DNA of 64,000 nucleotides, from positions 620,001 through 684,000 of the forward strand of contig OY723303.1 in assembly GCA_963210315.1 (NCBI GenBank), in the 5' to 3' direction. The position numbers and the translations under genes are program-made. The notes beneath the pieces were generated by a model. It was not told the origin of the DNA. It saw only the letters and a program-made list of their open reading frames with translations, and did not search any database. Source of the DNA: Rhynchopus euleeides (lineage: Eukaryota > Euglenozoa > Diplonemea > Diplonemida > Diplonemidae). This document shows positions 53,742-64,000 of the stretch, one piece after another. Each line of letters begins with the position of its first letter. Within the stretch, counting starts at the first letter, position 1.

Positions 53742-56700
53742 CACAGGGGCATGTGCGGGAGGGGGGGAGAGAGAGATGAGGGTGGTGGCGGTCGGTCAAA
53801 GGGGCGGGGAGGAGAAGAATATCAGGACAGAGAAAAAAAACAGAATGCGAATTATCAAAAAAGAATACGGCTCAAAGGGGGGGTGAGAGAGAGAGAGAGA
53901 GAGGGGGGGGGGGGGGGGGATATGGCCCCCTCCCCTCCCCTCCCCTCCCCTCCCCGCCCTGCCACGCCCGTTCACCCCCCCCCCCCTCTCCCCTCTCCGA
54001 GGGGTGCTTGTTGTGGGGTGGGGTGGGGAGGTGGGGGGGGGAGCAGTCGGCGCGGGCTGGGTGGGTTGCGGTTGCGGTTTTGTGTTGTGTGGGTTGTGTG
54101 AGCTACGGGAGGCCGGGGTTGTGGCTGGGTAGAGGCAGGCCAACGCCCGGGTGCAGCTGCGCCTGTTGTGGGGGGGTGGGGGTGGTGGTGGTGGAGGAGG
54201 AGGAAGTGGCAACACCCAGGCAGTCACAATGCAAATTTGATTTCTTGTTTGCATCCAGAGAGCAGGCAGTCGGGAAGTGTGGCACTGCTGCGTGAAGATA
54301 CACGGCGATGATTCCCAGGGCGTGGCGGGACAAACTCTACAAAGGCCTGGGATGATGGTAAAGGGGGTGGGACATGCCGTGGGGTGGTGGGTGGTGATAG
54401 GAGGGGGAGGGGTGCGCTGCTGTGATTCTTTTCGGCTTGAATATGGGACACGGCCTCCTCTCCAGGCCCCACAGCAGTTCTCCAGCGGTGTTGCTGTGCG
54501 GCAGTTGGGTGCGGCTTTGGGTCGGGGATCTGATCTGAAACTGTACTCCTTTTCACTATCGGAAGAGAATCACCCTGCCCAGCAAAAAAAAAGACAAGGC
54601 TGTTGTTTGTGCGCCAATTCCGGGTAAAACAAACGCAACTCCGCAGCCTGATGAGAAGGTTGAATTGTTGCCCAAGCGCTGCCTACTTCTTTTTGACACT
54701 GACAGGTTCCCTGTTGTGGTAAAAAAGGCAGTACCGCAGGCTACTTTTCGTCACAGGAGTGCACACCCCTGTGTCAAAGGCTGTGGAGTGGCATGAAGGT
54801 GCGACACTTATAAAGCCAAGAAACCCCGGATGAACCAACCTCACGTGTTTTGCCTGATGCGCACAGTCATAGCAACAAGGCAAAGGTAGAATGTGTTTGA
54901 CACACCCAAAGCGCTGCCAGCTGTCCTTTTCCACTGTGGCAAGGCTCTTGGTATCGGTGAATAGTATATACGTGTAAGAGGGATGGCCCAATTCATTTAG
55001 GAGCGTCAGACCCAGCCCAAGATGTTCAACAAAAAAGGAGAGTTCATTGGCAGAACCTGATTTAGGGATTTTCTCGAATGCTCGTGACTGAGAGAGCCAG
55101 GCGCTAGGTTGGGGTAGCGAAATGGCATCACACAGTGTCCCCTCGAGTCCACAACGCGAGAACCGGCCCAGCTATCACTCGGCTGAGCGGCAACAATCCA
55201 AGTGGGTGTAGACTGGGTGGGGATCGTCTCAAGCCGGCCAAAGAGTAACATAGTTTTTGAGGAAAATAGGGTTATTTGGGCATCCCCTTTCGTGCTAAAG
55301 GGCTGCAAGAAGGAGAAGGGCCGAAGGGTCGAAGGGTTAGACCGTGGTGGGTGAGAGGACGCCCAAAGCAAAATCTAAAGCTGGCCTGTGCCGGAGTGCC
55401 TCGCTTGAAGACTCTCCAATCGAACACAGAGCCTGCAGTTCTGAATTCCAGGCTAGGATCCGCGGTGTGTGCGATGCCCCAATATTTCATGCGGGATGTA
55501 GGATCATCGGGCAACATGCTGCCGGCAACCCCTGACCCAAGCGGCATCTTGTCCCCCGTGAGCAACCGCACTGCCATGCGTCCCACCCGGATACTGTTCG
55601 TTCTGGACATTTCGTTCTGTGTCGATATCTCTGAATGCATCGGACTGAGAGTGAGATGGGCAAAAAAAAAGCGGTGCCTGTGTGACTTGTCGCGACAAAG
55701 TTCAAACACAAATATGCCAGCCCGAGAAAAATCGGAAATTTTCTCTGCTGATGTCGAACTGGAGAGGCCCCGGTGACACGCAGAGCACCTCGGCCTGCCG
55801 TGAGATGTAGGTCTGCAAAAGAGCCCGGGTTTTGTTTGTGCGCACAAGCGGCGGTGTGTTGTGGCCCATGCGGGTGAGGCGTCGTCCTGTGACTCTGCGG
55901 TGTTGTGCTGCCGTCTCAAAACACACTGCACGCGCCGTGCGCTCCCACTGACTCTTTCGCGTTTGACAAGAAAGCTTGCTTTTATTTTGGGCAAAAAAAA
56001 ACCGCGACTAATTTTCAATTTCAATTTCCTTTTCCAATTGCGTGGAAGCCACAAGAGAAAAAGAGGGGGGGAAAAGACGGGCACTCGTAACCTCATGCCA
56101 ACAAGTGGACACCCCGATGGTGTTGGTGCCCCTGAAAATCGCATAGGAACTGCATAAAGAACTACGTAAAACGGCTTCTTCAGGGGTCCCAACGGCGATG
56201 TTTGTTTACTTGTCAGATCTCAGTGACACGCCAGCCCTTGCAGAATGAATCTAGTGTAGAAGCCGTTTCAAAGAGAAGACCTTCACTACTCGGGAAGGGG
56301 ATCGGCGTGTCTTGGGCGTGTGCTTTCACAAAGATAGGGGAAAATCCGCCCAAAACACCCCCCCTCTTCGACACCGCTTAGCGAAGACCCACCCTCCCTA
56401 AAATCGTTTAAAATACTCACCCGCAAGGCAAGGCTGCCACCCTCTCTCGCTAGCCAGGTGGCGCCACTTGCCGTTATCAGCTTTGGTGGTGCGTGATGCC
56501 CCGAAGGTAGAATGTGTGAATCTAAACCGGCAAAAAATAAACCATAAGCAGGAACAGGTAGGGTTGTCCGCTGCTGATGCTGCTGCGCGCCAAGATGGCT
56601 GACCAAAACTGCAGAGAGGTCCACCCGCGCACAGAATGTCAGAACTCTTCCCCCTACCCCCCCCCCCCAGTCCACTTTGGCATTTTTGACATCTTTGCTG

Positions 56701-58020
56701 CTGGACGGTGCATCGACATCCTCACGCGTCCAGATCTCAGTCGTTCTTTCCTCGCCCAGCCCAGCCCAGCCCAGCCCAGCCCCCCCTCCCCCCCTTCTTC
56801 AGATTGCTTGATTGGCGACCAGAACATAACGTAGTTGGCGAGGGCACCACACCCCACACATCACACAAACACACCCAACCCCCCCCCCCCCTTTACACTG
56901 TTGAGAATTATCCTAAACCCGGACCCCCCAAAACCTTATTGCCCTACTCCCCACACCCCGCCGTATCAAAAACAGCCGCGCTGGCATGCGCTGTCAGCTG
57001 GTGGTGCTCCTTGCGACATGATCTGGAGGAGGGGATGGGGGGTGTGGGGTGGGGTGGGGTATGGATAGGAGTGCAGTTAAATCGAGAAGGGGAGTGAAGT
57101 GAAGGGTGTGGAACCCTCCATTCTTTTGTATGCAGGGGGGGGTGTGGGGGGGGGGGGGGGGGGGGGGCGATGGGGCGATGGCATGTGACCGGCATGACAA
57201 CTTCAGCTCCAGTGGTTGCCTACTCTCACCCGTGCCTTTATGCCTCAGCAACTATGGAACAGCCCGTCCCATCTGTGTATGCTGGAGGCACTTAAAGCAG
57301 TGGGAGTGGGAGTGGGGGGGTAATAAGGAAGTGTCCCTGTGCTTTGATCTGACCTTTTTTTTGCTTTCGTTTCCCCCTTTTTTTTGCGTTGACGCTTCCA
57401 CACACCCACACCCACCCATGATGGATGTCGTGTCGTGAGAGAGGAGACACAAGGGCACGAACAAAGCGCGAGAAGGTTTTCCACCCACATTGAAGTGTGC
57501 GGGGAAAAAAACAGCTCCGGAATACTAATCGCTGAGCCCACACTTTGCGTCCCGAGGCAGGATTCTGTTGAGGTGCGAACATGAACCGACCTCTGAAAAT
57601 GCCATTTTTTTCCCGTCAGAGGGGATGGTGTGCTGCACCCTAAAAGCTCCAGCCGCACGGCATCTCTCGCTCGGTCTCCAACGCACAAAAACTCCGATAT
57701 TTATATATTTTTTCCCGGAACGCGCGTTCTCCTCCTGCCCCTCTATAACGGGCCGCCCCCACCCATCGCGGGAGCGCATCAGAACCAGCGCTGCTCCTCC
57801 ACAGCTCTGATGCCCCTGCACCATCCGCGACCCGCTTCGGCACTGACAGTCACCTGGCATTCGATCTCTTCCCGCCAGCCAGGGCAATGGCATGCACACA
57901 ACAAGCCGCCGCCAGAAAGGCGTTGGGGCTTGTCTTTGCTCTTGGGGCATCAGCCCACCCGTGAGCAGGAACGACGAGCAGTGTTCTCGGGGGGTCAGCG
58001 CACCCCCGAGGAGGGGGGCA
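53742..58020. other. Long intergenic region, G/C-rich tracts
   Basis: Upstream of the PTEN-like gene are (GA)n and G runs (53890-53919), CCCCTCCCCT tracts and GGTGGTGG repeats. Later come C runs (56662-56671, 56879-56892) and a long G run (57132-57168). A minus-strand open frame at 55272-56192 (~300 codons) has no domain character and a low-complexity neighbourhood. I see no supported gene. Confidence 0.45.
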
Positions 58021-60148
58021 TCACACCGGGGCAGTTGAGGCAGCCGGTCCCCCCGCGCCTGGTTCGATGTTGCGGAATGTCGGCGAAGGCGTCGTGCCCC
58101 GCTCAGGCTCTGCCAGCTGGGAGGGCCGCCGCCGGAAGATCTGCGGCACGAGGCGTTCCAGCGCCTCCTTCTCCTCCCCCAGCCCCGTGAGGGTGGTGAC
58201 GATCTCGCCGGCGAGGTTGCGAACCTCTTTCATCTGCTGCGTGTTGAGGTCCCGGTCGTAGGCCTTCAGCTCGAGCTCGATCCCAACAACGCCCTTCAGG
58301 ATGTTGTGCGCAGCCTCCGCCGCCTCCTGCAGGTGTGGGTGCCGCTCCGTCAGCAGGCTGTAGTCCACAGCACCTTCCTGCAGCGCGTCGCACGCCTGTG
58401 GTGGGTGGGGGTGATGATGCTGAACTTGCCCTGTGTGCAACTCGGTTCAGTTCACGAATTATTTAGATTGCAGCCCCCGAGAGGCTTGATCACGATAAAC
58501 CGAACCCGTTACAGCCGCACTGTATCTGCGGCGTTTGCTTCGGGTTCCAAGGGGAGCGTCGTGGGTCGTGGTGTATGTGCAGGGCCCCAAGTTCAACATA
58601 CCTCAAGCTGTGCCTTGGTGCTGCGCACGAAAGCCAGGCAGGTCTTCAGATGCGGGTCTGCGTGCTCGAAGAAGTTGTAGCACGTCTTCAGCTTCGCCTC
58701 ATCCCCCTTCGCAGTGTTATGCGTGACTACCTCCTTTGCGACGTTGTGCGACAGCTTCACAAACTTATACACCTGCAGAGGGGTTGGGGGGGTTGGGTTG
58801 CAGCAAATTGGTATGGCTGGCCCTGAACATTTCCCCGCCATGGCCATGGCAGCATTTTTTTGGACACCCAAGGCACCATGCGGGAGGGCACGCAGTAAAG
58901 GGGAAGCGGCACTTTTCACGAATCACCCAGCTTTGGAAGAAAATAAGCTTTGAAAATCCATACGTTTTCCACCTTCTCCTTCTCCACCACACACGTCCGC
59001 TCCGCCGCATCCAGGGTGGCGCAGCGCTGCCGCAGCGACTCCTCAAAGCACTGTTCCTTCAGAGCCAGCTCCGACTTGGCCTTCTCAAACTGCGAGATCT
59101 CCAGCTTCAGCGCATGCTCCTCGTCGCAGATGGCATCCAGCTCCCGCCTCAGACGCGCCTTCCGCCGCTCGACATCGAGGAGCTTTGTCTGGGCAGTCAG
59201 CTTGAAGGCGGCGGCTGCATCCTGCCCCCGCTGGGCAAAGGAGTATCCCGAGAGGGCGTTGCGCTCGGTGCGGAGGGAGGAAGTCTTGCCCTCGACGTGT
59301 GTGCTGATGGCTTTGATGCGCTGCCGCAGCTGCTCCCAGGAGCTCCGCACACCGGAGATCTGCAGCCGCCGCTGCGACACAGCCTCGACGAATTCCCGCT
59401 GCAGCCGCACGAGGTCCAGCCGCAGGCGTGTCGCCTCCGCATCCCGCAGCGACACTTCGATGCAGTCGCCAGGGGTGCCCACCTCGCGCTGGCTGCTGCT
59501 GGAGCTGGGCGTCTCCAGGCCCCTGCGGGCGGCCCTCAGGCTCTCACGCCGGTTGGCACAGTCCCTCTCGTTCACCGCGCAGATCTTGAACATCGAGAAG
59601 CACTGCACCACCGCATCCACCAACACGCGGTGAACCCGCTCACCCGCAGCCTCGTCTGCATTCCCCTCAGGGTGGTCGTAGCTGTGCATGGCGCCAGGGG
59701 TTGTGCCGATGCAGCGCATCGCGTCGTTGGCGGTGGTGACGAGGTGCTGCGTCACCTCGGTGTCGGTGCAGAGGCAGGATGCGACGACGTCGGACACTGC
59801 GTCGAGCAGGCCGGTGTCGGCGTCCCTGCTGCCCAGCTCCCTGCCCAGCACCGCCTCCATCACGCCCGAGGCCAGGAAGACTTCGCGGAAGGTGAGGCGG
59901 TCTAGCGTGACGGGGTGCAGGCGGCGCATGTCGGCGCACACATCATAGAGCTTGCAGGACGACTGCGGGGCGAGCACCCTGCCCAGCTCCCAGTAGAGCG
60001 CGGTGCGGTCCTGCGGTATGGCCCCCGCCAGCGCCTGCTCCAGGCCTCGTACCACGCTCAACGCATCCTGCTCGGTGCGCAGCAGCGTCTGGAGCCGCTC
60101 CTGAGGCGTGCTGGCCTTGAGAGGCTCAGGCGCCACAGGGGGGTCCAT
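58021..60148 (-). CDS. Coiled-coil protein of unknown function, three exons
   Basis: Exon 1 is 60148-58964 (ATG at 60146-60148), exon 2 is 58772-58602 and exon 3 is 58395-58021. Introns 58963-58773 and 58601-58396 begin GTATGG and GTATGT and end CTGCAG and CACAG; both are phase 0 and the frame is kept through all joins. The product is 576 residues. Residues ~1-210 are helical with a Leu-rich start (L-Q-T-L-L-R-T-E-Q) and contain no known motif. A Ser-rich linker follows (~225-240). Residues ~245-395 form a long heptad-like coiled coil (E/K/R/L/A-rich). Exons 2-3 are helical (F-V-K-L-S-H-N-V, E-A-A-H-N-I-L-K) and end in a Pro/Gly/Ala tail. The overall layout could suit a BAR-like or cytoskeletal scaffold, but I do not recognise the family. 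Confidence 0.75.
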
Positions 60149-60562
60149 CACACCTGTGGTGTAGGGTGGGGTGGATGTGGCAGGGAAGAGACCCCGCAAA
60201 GGATAAGGGAGTCACATAAATGCCGCACCTGATGATCTCGCCGGCGACACGAATGTTGGTGGGGGGTGGGGGTGGGGAGGGGAAGGGGGTGGTGGTGTCG
60301 CCAGCTTGCTATCTCTGCTGCCCGTTCGCCGGATGCTCTTTTTCCCCCCAGCCGAAGTGAGGGAGGGGGGGTTGGAATCTGGCAGAATCTGGCTGTTTAC
60401 AGACCCGATATAAACGGGCTGGGGGGGGGCTATAAAGGGGTGGGGTGTGTGTGGGGGCGTTATGGCATTGTGTCAACCTAGCCTCGCCCCCACCGCATCT
60501 GTTGTGCCCGGCCCGTCTCCCGGCCTCCTGTGCTCGGAAGAGCAGCGGGAGGGGCAGGGAGT

Positions 60563-60637
60563 GGCTGTCGGGAGCGAAGGCAAAGCAAGTCTCCCAACAC
60601 CCTCTGGCACTGTGAGTATGTTCTTTGTTTGTAGCCA
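60563..60637. repeat. Dispersed upstream repeat, copy 2
   Basis: Homologous to 12631-12701, with the same order of GAAGGCAAAG, CAAGTCTCCCA and TTTGTAGCCA blocks. It lies ~415 bp upstream of the coiled-coil gene's ATG. Confidence 0.55.
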
Positions 60638-60876
60638 TCACACCAGGCATGCTGCCAAAACTTTTCCCGGTCGAATCGACCACCCCGCACAGGCAATATC
60701 GTATGCACAACGGGTGGGTGTGCAGCCGGATGGATGGGGGGCAGGAACACGACGCAGTAATCGGGGGCACTCGAAGAATCGGAATGCGGTTCGAGACCCG
60801 ATCACCGCGTCGCGGAGGTGAGGGTAACAGACGTGCAGGCAAGACATAAATGCGCCCACCCGCCCACACTTCATCA

Positions 60877-61572
60877 TCAGGCATGCACCGCACCAGACGC
60901 ATCCATGCTGTGCCGTTTGATGTACCGCTTCGCCAGGCGTGATGCCTTGCTAGGGCACCACGGGGCTGCAGGAGCGACCCTCCGCCTCAGGAACAGCGGC
61001 ACGTCCGCGGCACATTCTACTTCGGACAGGGGCGAGCGCGAGTGGGACCCAGGCCCGCTGGGCGAGGAGGGCGCACACGGCACGAGGGCCATCAGGCGCG
61101 CCGCCGCCACCCCAGGTGGGCGTGGCGCCTGTGTTGGGGGCGCTGCTGGCTGCCGTTTCCTCGACAGCGGGGCTTTGTGGGTGGGGTGGCGCAGCTGGAC
61201 ACCCGCGGAGAATGTGTATTCGGGGTGGAAAGGGACCAGCACATTCGACTTGAAGTCGAGGTGTGTGCAGAAGTATCGATACCGGATGGCAGTCAGCTGC
61301 CGGAGGCGGTGTGCAGCTGCACGCTCCCTCAGGCTTGCAACCCGCTCGTCATCAGCGCTGGAGCAAATCGGCAAGAACCCACACTCCTTCCGCAGTGCCG
61401 CCGCCCCCTGTGATATCGTAGACCTGCCGCTGGCGCGGGGGGCCTGGCGGAAGCGGCTGTTGCCCCCGACCCGGTCCTGCCCGTCCCCCGCCAGCTCCAT
61501 CCGCTCCAGCAGCCGGCGGAATTCACCGTCTGCTGCGTAGCGCACCCTCTCGTCGGTGTGAATGTCGCCCAT
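60877..61572 (-). CDS. Hypothetical protein, 231 residues
   Basis: The frame runs from ATG 61572 to TGA at 60877-60879. The N-terminal half is charged and helical (F-R-R-L-L-E-R-M-E-L, A-S-L-R-E-R-A-A-A-H-R-L-R-Q-L). A less biased central segment (Y-R-Y-F-C-T-H-L-D-F, F-H-P-E-Y-T-F) looks like genuine coding sequence. The C-terminal half is Pro/Ala/Arg-rich and ends in a basic helix (S-R-L-A-K-R-Y-I-K-R-H). No known domain is recognised. Other frames of similar length overlap it but have worse composition. It may be one exon of a longer gene. Confidence 0.5.
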   Translation of the reverse strand: MGDIHTDERVRYAADGEFRRLLERMELAGDGQDRVGGNSRFRQAPRASGRSTISQGAAALRKECGFLPICSSADDERVASLRERAAAHRLRQLTAIRYRYFCTHLDFKSNVLVPFHPEYTFSAGVQLRHPTHKAPLSRKRQPAAPPTQAPRPPGVAAARLMALVPCAPSSPSGPGSHSRSPLSEVECAADVPLFLRRRVAPAAPWCPSKASRLAKRYIKRHSMDASGAVHA

Positions 61573-62672
61573 CGTGGCGTGGGTGTCACATGTGGCCTTG
61601 GCCCTGCCTGCAGTGAGGGAGGGTGGCGGTGGTGGTGTTTCGCAAAAGCTTGTGGCAGCATTCGCTTCACCCTGCGAACACGTGCAGGTGCTGATGCAGG
61701 CACCAGGTTTGTCGATAAACTAATGCAAACCGGGTGGATCAAGATAAGGCGGCACAGAGGCCTCGTTTCGTTTTGAGGTGGTGTGTTGTGGTGCCACCCT
61801 GTTGCGAAAAGTTCAATGCAAATCAGAACATAAGCCCAAACCCAAGAGCAGGGGCACTTGGGCCGCACCGAGGGGGCCTCCGGTTTGCCCCGGTGTTGGA
61901 AGGGAACCTCTGAGGACACTCACCACCATTCAGCAGTCCGGCTTCGGTGGCGGTATCCTCACAGGTCCCCCGGACGTATCGACAGTTCTACTGCAGACAC
62001 AGCTTCCCTCCCCACCCCACCCGTTATTGCCTCTGATATGACCCCCTCTCCACACCCCACCCCCCCCCCCAGCACCCACCGGGTACACCTCCTCCTCCTG
62101 CCCTCCGGTCTCTGCACCCACCACTGCTGTGTCCACACGCCCCTCCCTCCCAGCCCCTCCCTCTCCCCTGCACACACGCACCGTGGCAGCGCCTCGCTCT
62201 GGAGGGTGGTGTCCTGGGAAGGACTTCGCATCAGATGCAGCATTGCAGAAGAACAGTTAAGATGCAGGCAAATCATGAAGACACACGAACACCCACCGAG
62301 CAGGTCCCTGCCTGTGTGACAAACTCGTGCTGCTTCGTACAGTGGCCTTGATGAGCTCTGCAGTGTAAACACGCACGTGAATCATGTGGAAAGTGTCACC
62401 TGGAAAGGTGGCAGATGGGAGGGTCAAACCTGTGGACACACATGAATCTTTTTGGAAAGTGTCGGGGCACCTGGCAGGGGCAAGCCAATAACCTGCCCTT
62501 CAAGCCCATAGGAAAGCAAATGCCGCTTCGTTTGTGGGAGTCTGTCATTGCCCCAGCTGCACTAGAGCTCTGAACCACCCGGAAGCCATGGACCTCTCCC
62601 ACATCCCCTCCGTGTGTCTACACCGGTGATGTGTATGGAGTCCCCAACACACTGGAATCAATAATGGGCAGA
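61573..62672. other. Intergenic, no gene recognised
   Basis: C-rich and CTCC-rich tracts (62060-62160) with short open frames; no domain or RNA is seen. Confidence 0.45.
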
Positions 62673-64000
62673 CTAGAGTGCACACCACACCAGAACATAA
62701 CGATACTGGGAGCTGGTTCCAGCTGCAATACGCCTTGCAAAATTGCCTTGCACATCCATGTGCGACCCTGCGGAACGTGCGCACTTCGCAGCATCCACAG
62801 CCCCACCAAGCACACTGCACGCAGCGGGAGGCGTCACAGTGTCGAGCCCTGTGCATTGAAAAGGGACAGGCACAACGGGCCCAATGCCGATCACTGTCCG
62901 CAGACGCCAGGATGTGGCACAGATGCCAATCACGTTGCCATCACAAGCAGCAACACAGGGGGGTACCGCTGATGTCACAGCACTCCTCCCCACAGAAGAG
63001 GTGTGGCCTTCAAGCTTCTGCAGCTCCTTCCCTGTTGATGTATCCCAGACACGAACGCTGTTGTCGTAAGATCCCGAGATGATCTTCGATCCGTCTGGTG
63101 TGACAGTCACGGAGAGGACAGAGCCAGTGTGGCCTTCAAGCTTCTGCAGCTCCTTCCCTGTTGATGTATCCCAGACACGAACGCTGTTGTCGTAAGATCC
63201 CGAGATGATCTTCGATCCGTCTGGTGTGACAGTCACGGAGAGGACAGAGCCAGTGTGGCCTTCAAGCTTCTGCAGCTCCTTCCCTGTTGATGTATCCCAG
63301 ACACGAACGCTGTTGTCGTAAGATCCCGAGATGATCTTCGATCCGTCTGGTGTGACAGTCACGGAGAGGACAGAGCCAGTGTGGCCTTCAAGCTTCTGCA
63401 GCTCCTTCCCTGTTGATGTATCCCAGACACGAACGCTGTTGTCGTAAGATCCCGAGATGATCTTCGATCCGTCTGGTGTGACAGTCACGGAGAGGACAGA
63501 GCCAGTGTGGCCTTCAAGCCTCTGCAGCTCCTTCCCTGTTGATGTATCCCAGACACGAACGCTGTTGTCGTAAGATCCCGAGATGATCTTCGATCCGTCT
63601 GGTGTGACAGTCACGGAGAGGACAGAGCCAGTGTGGCCTTCAAGCTTCTGCAGCTCCTTCCCTGTTGATGTATCCCAGACACGAACGCTGTTGTCGTAAG
63701 ATCCCGAGATGATCTTCGATCCGTCTGGTGTGACAGTCACGGAGAGGACAGAGCCAGTGTGGCCTTCAAGCTTCTGCAGCTCCTTCCCTGTTGATGTATC
63801 CCAGACACGAACGCTGTTGTCGTAAGATCCCGAGATGATCTTCGATCCGTCTGGTGTGACAGTCACGGAGAGGACAGAGCCAGTGTGGCCTTCAAGCTTC
63901 TGCAGCTCCTTCCCTGTTGATGTATCCCAGACACGAACGCTGTTGTCGTAAGATCCCGAGATGATCTTCGATCCGTCTGGTGTGACAGTCACGGAGAGGA
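62673..64000 (-). CDS. WD40 repeat protein, 5' end outside window
   Basis: The frame enters from the right edge and stops at 62673-62675. Its first ~330 residues are about eight WD40 blades of exactly 42 residues (G-H-T-G-S-V-L-S-V-T-V-T-P-D-G-S-K-I-I ... N-S-V-R-V-W-D), encoded by 126-bp units almost identical in DNA. WD40 domains form propellers that bind other proteins. After the last blade (~63000) the remaining ~110 residues are Cys/Val/Ala-rich with no blade pattern and may be intron or 3' UTR read through. The start codon and any N-terminal domain are not in the window. Confidence 0.85.
   Translation of the reverse strand, partial: LSVTVTPDGSKIISGSYDNSVRVWDTSTGKELQKLEGHTGSVLSVTVTPDGSKIISGSYDNSVRVWDTSTGKELQKLEGHTGSVLSVTVTPDGSKIISGSYDNSVRVWDTSTGKELQKLEGHTGSVLSVTVTPDGSKIISGSYDNSVRVWDTSTGKELQRLEGHTGSVLSVTVTPDGSKIISGSYDNSVRVWDTSTGKELQKLEGHTGSVLSVTVTPDGSKIISGSYDNSVRVWDTSTGKELQKLEGHTGSVLSVTVTPDGSKIISGSYDNSVRVWDTSTGKELQKLEGHTGSVLSVTVTPDGSKIISGSYDNSVRVWDTSTGKELQKLEGHTSSVGRSAVTSAVPPCVAACDGNVIGICATSWRLRTVIGIGPVVPVPFQCTGLDTVTPPAACSVLGGAVDAAKCARSAGSHMDVQGNFARRIAAGTSSQYRYVLVWCAL
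63003..64000. repeat. 126-bp tandem coding repeats
   Basis: Units recur every 126 bp (landmark GTGTGGCCTTCAAGCTTCTG). Between units I see essentially one difference, AAGCCT for AAGCTT at about 63518, indicating very recent expansion or homogenisation. Confidence 0.92.

Noticed and set aside
55272-56192. Minus-strand open frame of ~300 codons
   Set aside because: No domain, no conserved motif and a composition typical of chance frames in this region.
58916-60199. Reading exon 1 of the coiled-coil gene through to a stop near 58916
   Set aside because: Splicing at GTATGG (58963) to the CTGCAG acceptor keeps the frame into two further helical exons, which is a better model.
1-64000. tRNA and rRNA genes
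   Set aside because: I looked for conserved TPsiC-arm, 5S, SSU and LSU segments and found none I could support.

Overview
The window is nuclear DNA from a unicellular eukaryote, most likely an alga or other protist. Genes are sparse. One gene can be modelled with two GT-AG introns of about 200 bp. TAA, TGA and TAG all end plausible reading frames. Most of the 64 kb is nested mobile DNA, tandem repeats and G/C homopolymer runs. The species cannot be named from sequence alone. All calls rest on reading the sequence and on family knowledge; no database search was made.

Layout. 0-1.5 kb: a TPR-like gene on the minus strand. 3.4-9.9 kb: two adjacent DNA-transposon-like elements with terminal inverted repeats (TIRs), the second carrying its own genes and a nested hAT-type insertion with a perfect 8-bp target duplication. 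11.1-12.6 kb: a second TPR-like gene that shares a nearly identical 270-bp 3' tract with the first. 14.5-24.2 kb: a ubiquitin-like/DUF4116 repeat gene (minus strand) split by an 8.1-kb non-LTR retrotransposon whose ORF1 carries RNase H-like, OTU-protease and coiled-coil regions and whose ORF2 carries an APE endonuclease and reverse transcriptase. 25.3-26.5 kb: a 388-bp tandem repeat. 27.3-39.4 kb: dispersed repeats, a hAT remnant, a 329-bp-arm foldback, a small AT-rich TIR element, and arrays of a 41-bp palindromic repeat invaded by at least two levels of further elements. 40.6-45.1 kb: a 4.5-kb degenerate telomere-like array. 45.5-46 kb: a candidate structured RNA and a long CA/TG hairpin. 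47.3-49.5 kb: a second, inverted hAT copy interrupted by another TIR element. 50.5-64 kb: the most gene-like part, all on the minus strand: a PTEN-family phosphatase with a long N-terminal extension containing a possible PI3K-type Ras-binding fold, a three-exon coiled-coil gene, a small unknown gene and a WD40 gene running off the right edge.

The most unusual points are these. The retrotransposon sits precisely inside a 75-bp coding repeat of the DUF4116 gene, flanked by a 17-18 bp direct repeat, and its ORF1 reads in frame from the host repeats. The PTEN homologue has an unusual domain layout. The telomere-like array is built of alternating strand-symmetric motifs. Several transposons are nested with readable target duplications, so their order of insertion can be worked out.
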